Positions 61,218 to 64,000 of a DNA stretch of 64,000 nt are shown in pieces. Location: contig CAWGST010000001.1 of the NCBI GenBank assembly GCA_963825315.1, positions 2,604,001 through 2,668,000 of the forward strand, written 5' to 3'. The position numbers and the translations under genes are program-made. The first letter of the stretch is position 1. The number at the start of each line of letters is the position of its first letter. Under the pieces are notes generated by a model, which did no database searches, had not been told where the DNA came from, and saw only the letters and a program-made list of their open reading frames with translations. Origin of the DNA: DASRLE01 sp963825315 (lineage in GTDB: Bacteria > Verrucomicrobiota > Verrucomicrobiia > Limisphaerales > Palsa-1400).

Positions 61218-61766
61218 ACTCCCGTCCCGGTTTTTGCGGGCAGTTATCGCGCAAGCTCAAACAGAAACCAGATCATCATTGGCGTGGACCCTTCGTTGCG
61301 CGGGACCGGCTATGGGGTCATCCAGTTGGCCCGGCCGAATCCGCGCGCGCTGGCCCACGGCACCATCGCCTGCCCGGCGGGCTGGGAACGTTCCCGATGC
61401 CTGCTGAAGATCATGCAAACGTTGCGCGAGGTCGTGGCCAAATACCGGCCGACCGTGTGCGCGATCGAGGGACTCTTTTACGCGCAAAACCTGCAGACGG
61501 CGCTGATCATGGGCGAGGCGCGCGGAGCGGCCCTGGCGGCGCTGGCCGAAGCCGGGTTGGACATTTTTGAAATCGCGCCGCGCAAGGTCAAGCAGGCGGT
61601 GGTGGGTTATGGCGCGGCGCAGAAATTGGCGGTGGGCAAAATGGTGCAGCGCTTGTTGCAGCTCCCGGAACCTCCGTCGCCCGACGCCGCCGACGCCCTG
61701 GCCCTCGCCCTGGCCCATGCGCAGGACAGCCAGAGAACCTTCGGCGCGGGAGCGAAGAGGATTTAA
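61158..61766 (+). CDS. ruvC: Holliday junction resolvase RuvC
   Basis: The 202-residue product has the RuvC active-site acids: D in IIGVDPSLRGTGYG, E in CAIEGLFYAQN, and D in SPDAADALALALAH. The first 30 residues (MAITPRQFEQIQARLSG...) precede the usual domain start. The endonuclease cuts Holliday junctions with RuvAB. Insertion of the RhuM cassette has replaced the native upstream region beyond 12 bases before the start, so expression may have changed. Confidence 0.92.
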   Translation: MAITPRQFEQIQARLSGSKRTPVPVFAGSYRASSNRNQIIIGVDPSLRGTGYGVIQLARPNPRALAHGTIACPAGWERSRCLLKIMQTLREVVAKYRPTVCAIEGLFYAQNLQTALIMGEARGAALAALAEAGLDIFEIAPRKVKQAVVGYGAAQKLAVGKMVQRLLQLPEPPSPDAADALALALAHAQDSQRTFGAGAKRI

Positions 61767-61779
61767 GTGAGCCGGAGCT

Positions 61780-62367
61780 TCATAAATCCGCCAGATACAG
61801 GCGGCGATTGCGCCAAAGATAAATGGCGCCGGAGGAGAAGGTCAGGATGACGGCGACATCCAGAGCAAGGGTCGTAAACCACCCAATCCAGGGCCGGCCC
61901 GAAGGGAACCCAAAGAGGATCTGTCCAAAAGGCCCCCATTGCTCATAACTGTGGAAAATCAGAATCAAAAGAATGGCCACTATTTGTGAAATCGTTTTAT
62001 GTTTGCCAAATCCTTCCGCCGCCAGCACCAGATTCTTCGAGGCGGCCAGCAACCGCAATCCCGTGATGGCCAGTTCCCGCGCCACCACGATGACCGCCAT
62101 CCACGCCGGCATCCAGTTCCGGCCGACAAAGGCGATAAAGGCCGAACAGACCAGTATCTTGTCGGCCAGCGGATCCATGAGTATGCCGAAGTTGGTGATG
62201 AGATGGTCGCGGCGCGCAATCTTGCCGTCGAAGTAATCGGTCAAACCCGCCGCGCTGAAAAGAGCCAGGGCGATGGTTTCATGAAACGGGATTTGGGAAA
62301 AAATAACCGCCAGGAAAAGCACGGTGAGGGCAAATCTGGAAATTGTCAATTTGTTCGGAACGTTCAT
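61780..62367 (-). CDS. pgsA: CDP-diacylglycerol-glycerol-3-phosphate 3-phosphatidyltransferase
   Basis: The 195-residue membrane protein has the CDP-alcohol phosphatidyltransferase motif D-G-x2-A-R-x8-G-x3-D-x3-D in LTDYFDGKIARRDHLITNFG followed by ILMDPLADK. The MNVPNKLTISR start is typical of PgsA. It makes phosphatidylglycerol phosphate in the inner membrane. It converges with ruvC; only 13 bases separate the stops. Confidence 0.92.
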   Translation of the reverse strand: MNVPNKLTISRFALTVLFLAVIFSQIPFHETIALALFSAAGLTDYFDGKIARRDHLITNFGILMDPLADKILVCSAFIAFVGRNWMPAWMAVIVVARELAITGLRLLAASKNLVLAAEGFGKHKTISQIVAILLILIFHSYEQWGPFGQILFGFPSGRPWIGWFTTLALDVAVILTFSSGAIYLWRNRRLYLADL

Positions 62368-62561
62368 TCACATTTTGGAAATCATCTTCGGCAGGTGATA
62401 TAAAGACAGATTCCGCCCGCGAAGCAAACATTTCCTGAGTTCAGACGCAAGGGATCACTTCTTTGGATTGCCACCCAAAAAAGTGGAATGCGCCCTACCG
62501 CTGTGAGCAACCCAAAATATGTTGAAGTCGCGCCTGCGGTGACGTTCAATGTGCCGCTGGT

Positions 62562-64000
62562 TTGAAAACCCCTCCTCAACCTTCGGTCCACGCGGCGGGC
62601 CGCGATTACCCGGCGGGCGAGCTGGTCAGGCGCCTGCTCGGCGTGGCGTGGCATTATCGCGCGGATTTCCTGCTGTCCCTCGGCCTGAGCTTGATGCTTC
62701 TTCTGCTGGGCCTGCTGGGCTTGCAGTTGTTGGGGGTGGTGATCGATGTGATTCGTCATGCTCTCGATGCGTCCCAACGGGCGCCCGTTTATCCTTTCGG
62801 CTGGATGCCGCCCGCGGCATGGCCGGCCTTGCCGGTCGTTACGGTGTTGTCGCTGGCCATCATCGCGCAAGCGTTGCTCAGGGCCGTGCTGACTTATGCT
62901 TACAATTTGACCACGGCGCGCCTGACGCAAGGGGAGATCGTGCCGGACTTGCGCGACCAGCTTTACGCGCGGTTGCAGCGGTTGAGTTTCCCGTTTTTCG
63001 ACTTGCACGGTTCCAGTTCGATCTTCAACCGGGTGACAGGCGACGTGCAAAACACGCGTCTGTTTGTTGATGGCGTGCTGTTGCAGGGGATCAACATGCT
63101 TTTGACGCTGGCGGCTTATGGCGTGTTCATGTGGCGCATTCATCCTTCCTTGACGGTGGCGTGTCTCGGGGTGGCGGTTCCTCTCTGGTGGGTGACGCAT
63201 TATTACTCGGGCCGCCTGCGCCCGGCCTACCTCCGCAACCGCGAGATCACCGACCACTTGGTGCAACTCTTTTCCGAGAGCATTCGCGGGATGCAAACCG
63301 TCAAGGGCTTCGCGGCCGAGCCTCCGCAGATTGGCCGCTTCGAGGAAGCCAACTCGCTGGTCTCAACCCAGCAACGCCGCATTTTCCTCGACTTGTCCGT
63401 CTTCACGCCGGTGACGCAATTGTTGTCCCAGCTCAGTCTGGTGATTCTGTTCAGTTATGGCGGGTGGCTTTACGTCAAAGGACAAATTCCATTGGGCGGC
63501 GGATTGGTTGTCTTCGCCGGATTGCTGCAACAATTCAACGGCCAGGTCGCCAGCATTTCCACCATCGCCAACTCCGTCCAACAAAGCCTCGCCGCCGCCC
63601 GCCGTGTTTTCGAGGTGCTGGACACGCCCCTGGGCGTGGAAAGCAAACCCGGCGCCGCCACCCCGCCGCGTCTGACCGGCCGGGTGGTGTTTGAGAACGT
63701 GACCTTCGGCTACGACGCTGAAAATCCCGTGTTGCGCCAGATCTCGTTCGAGGCCAAACCGGGCCAGGTCATCGGCATTTTTGGCATGACCGGCGCGGGC
63801 AAGAGCACTTTGTTGAGCTTGATACCCAGATTCTACGATCCGCAACAGGGACGAATTCTAGTTGACGGACATGACTTGCGGGAATTGGATTTGGACGCCT
63901 GCCGGCGGCAGATCGGCCTGGTTTACCAGGAAAGTTTTCTGTTTTCCAACACCGTCAGCGCCAACATTGCCTTTGGCAATCCTCACGCGACGCCGCGGCA
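62562..64000 (+). CDS. ABC exporter (MsbA-like half-transporter), 3' end missing
   Basis: The visible 479 residues start with TTG 62562 (KTPPQPSVHAAGRDYPAGELVRRLL); no ATG or GTG fits better. About six membrane segments form the ABC exporter domain (RLSFPFFDLHGSSSIFNRVTGDVQNTR, FSESIRGMQTVKGFAAE). The nucleotide-binding domain follows with Walker A in GIFGMTGAGKSTLLSLIPRFYDP and the Q-loop in LVYQESFLFSNTV. The signature LSGGQ and Walker B lie beyond the window. It probably exports lipid A or other lipids or peptides. Confidence 0.88.
   Translation, partial: MKTPPQPSVHAAGRDYPAGELVRRLLGVAWHYRADFLLSLGLSLMLLLLGLLGLQLLGVVIDVIRHALDASQRAPVYPFGWMPPAAWPALPVVTVLSLAIIAQALLRAVLTYAYNLTTARLTQGEIVPDLRDQLYARLQRLSFPFFDLHGSSSIFNRVTGDVQNTRLFVDGVLLQGINMLLTLAAYGVFMWRIHPSLTVACLGVAVPLWWVTHYYSGRLRPAYLRNREITDHLVQLFSESIRGMQTVKGFAAEPPQIGRFEEANSLVSTQQRRIFLDLSVFTPVTQLLSQLSLVILFSYGGWLYVKGQIPLGGGLVVFAGLLQQFNGQVASISTIANSVQQSLAAARRVFEVLDTPLGVESKPGAATPPRLTGRVVFENVTFGYDAENPVLRQISFEAKPGQVIGIFGMTGAGKSTLLSLIPRFYDPQQGRILVDGHDLRELDLDACRRQIGLVYQESFLFSNTVSANIAFGNPHATPR

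Overview
The window looks like a chromosome segment of a Verrucomicrobia-type bacterium, most likely from the Pedosphaera/Limisphaerales side of the phylum. The clues are indirect: GC-rich coding DNA, a secreted GH44 glycanase with the C-terminal 'NLRSW...FYRAVWVP' module common in those genomes, a PEP-CTERM protein, TMTC-like TPR membrane proteins, an OprB-type porin, ClC and Nramp transporters, and flagellar genes. No rRNA, tRNA or CRISPR array was recognised.

Layout. 1-1538: 5' part of a dihydropyrimidine-dehydrogenase-like flavoenzyme. 1.5-11 kb: an accessory region with two different IS630 elements, one ISAs1-type element, toxin-antitoxin (TA) modules and relics, and a three-gene minus-strand operon. 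That operon holds a class III cyclase-like fusion protein, a membrane-anchored NYN nuclease and a small PD-(D/E)XK-like protein. Its first gene is cut by two insertion sequences, and the ORF reads through again when both are removed on paper. 11-16.8 kb: FMN reductase, frameshifted GH44 enzyme, a membrane protein bracketed by two 125-bp MITEs, and a Tat-exported sugar isomerase-like protein. 16.8-23.8 kb: a Crp/Fnr regulator, a trans-sulfuration enzyme, and a redox cluster (two DUF2249 proteins, DUF59, a heme-copper-like membrane protein, cupin, split molybdopterin oxidoreductase) with a TTGAC-N4-GTCAA box. 23.8-30.3 kb: ClC channel with divergent MarR regulator, cNMP/FHA protein, an overlapping nucleotidyltransferase pair, and Uup.

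30.3-39.9 kb: two sensor kinases joined to a ketosynthase gene, then two tandem TMTC-like TPR proteins. 40-44.5 kb: a type II restriction-modification pair, a CusRS-like two-component system and a truncated ParE module. 45-49.4 kb: an Nramp-related transporter with an MgtE-N/CBS partner (frameshifted) and an OprB porin. 49.4-53.4 kb: flgN-flgK and the second copy of the ISAs1-type element. 53.4-64 kb: rodZ, rimO, a sodium/solute symporter, surface/secreted proteins, a RhuM gene flanked by a 73-bp direct repeat of the ruvC start, ruvC, pgsA and a truncated ABC exporter.

Several housekeeping-type genes (GH44, molybdopterin oxidoreductase, MgtE-N/CBS) are split by single frameshifts, so the assembly may carry small indel errors. 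The frameshifts in the transposases are of a different kind and may be programmed.
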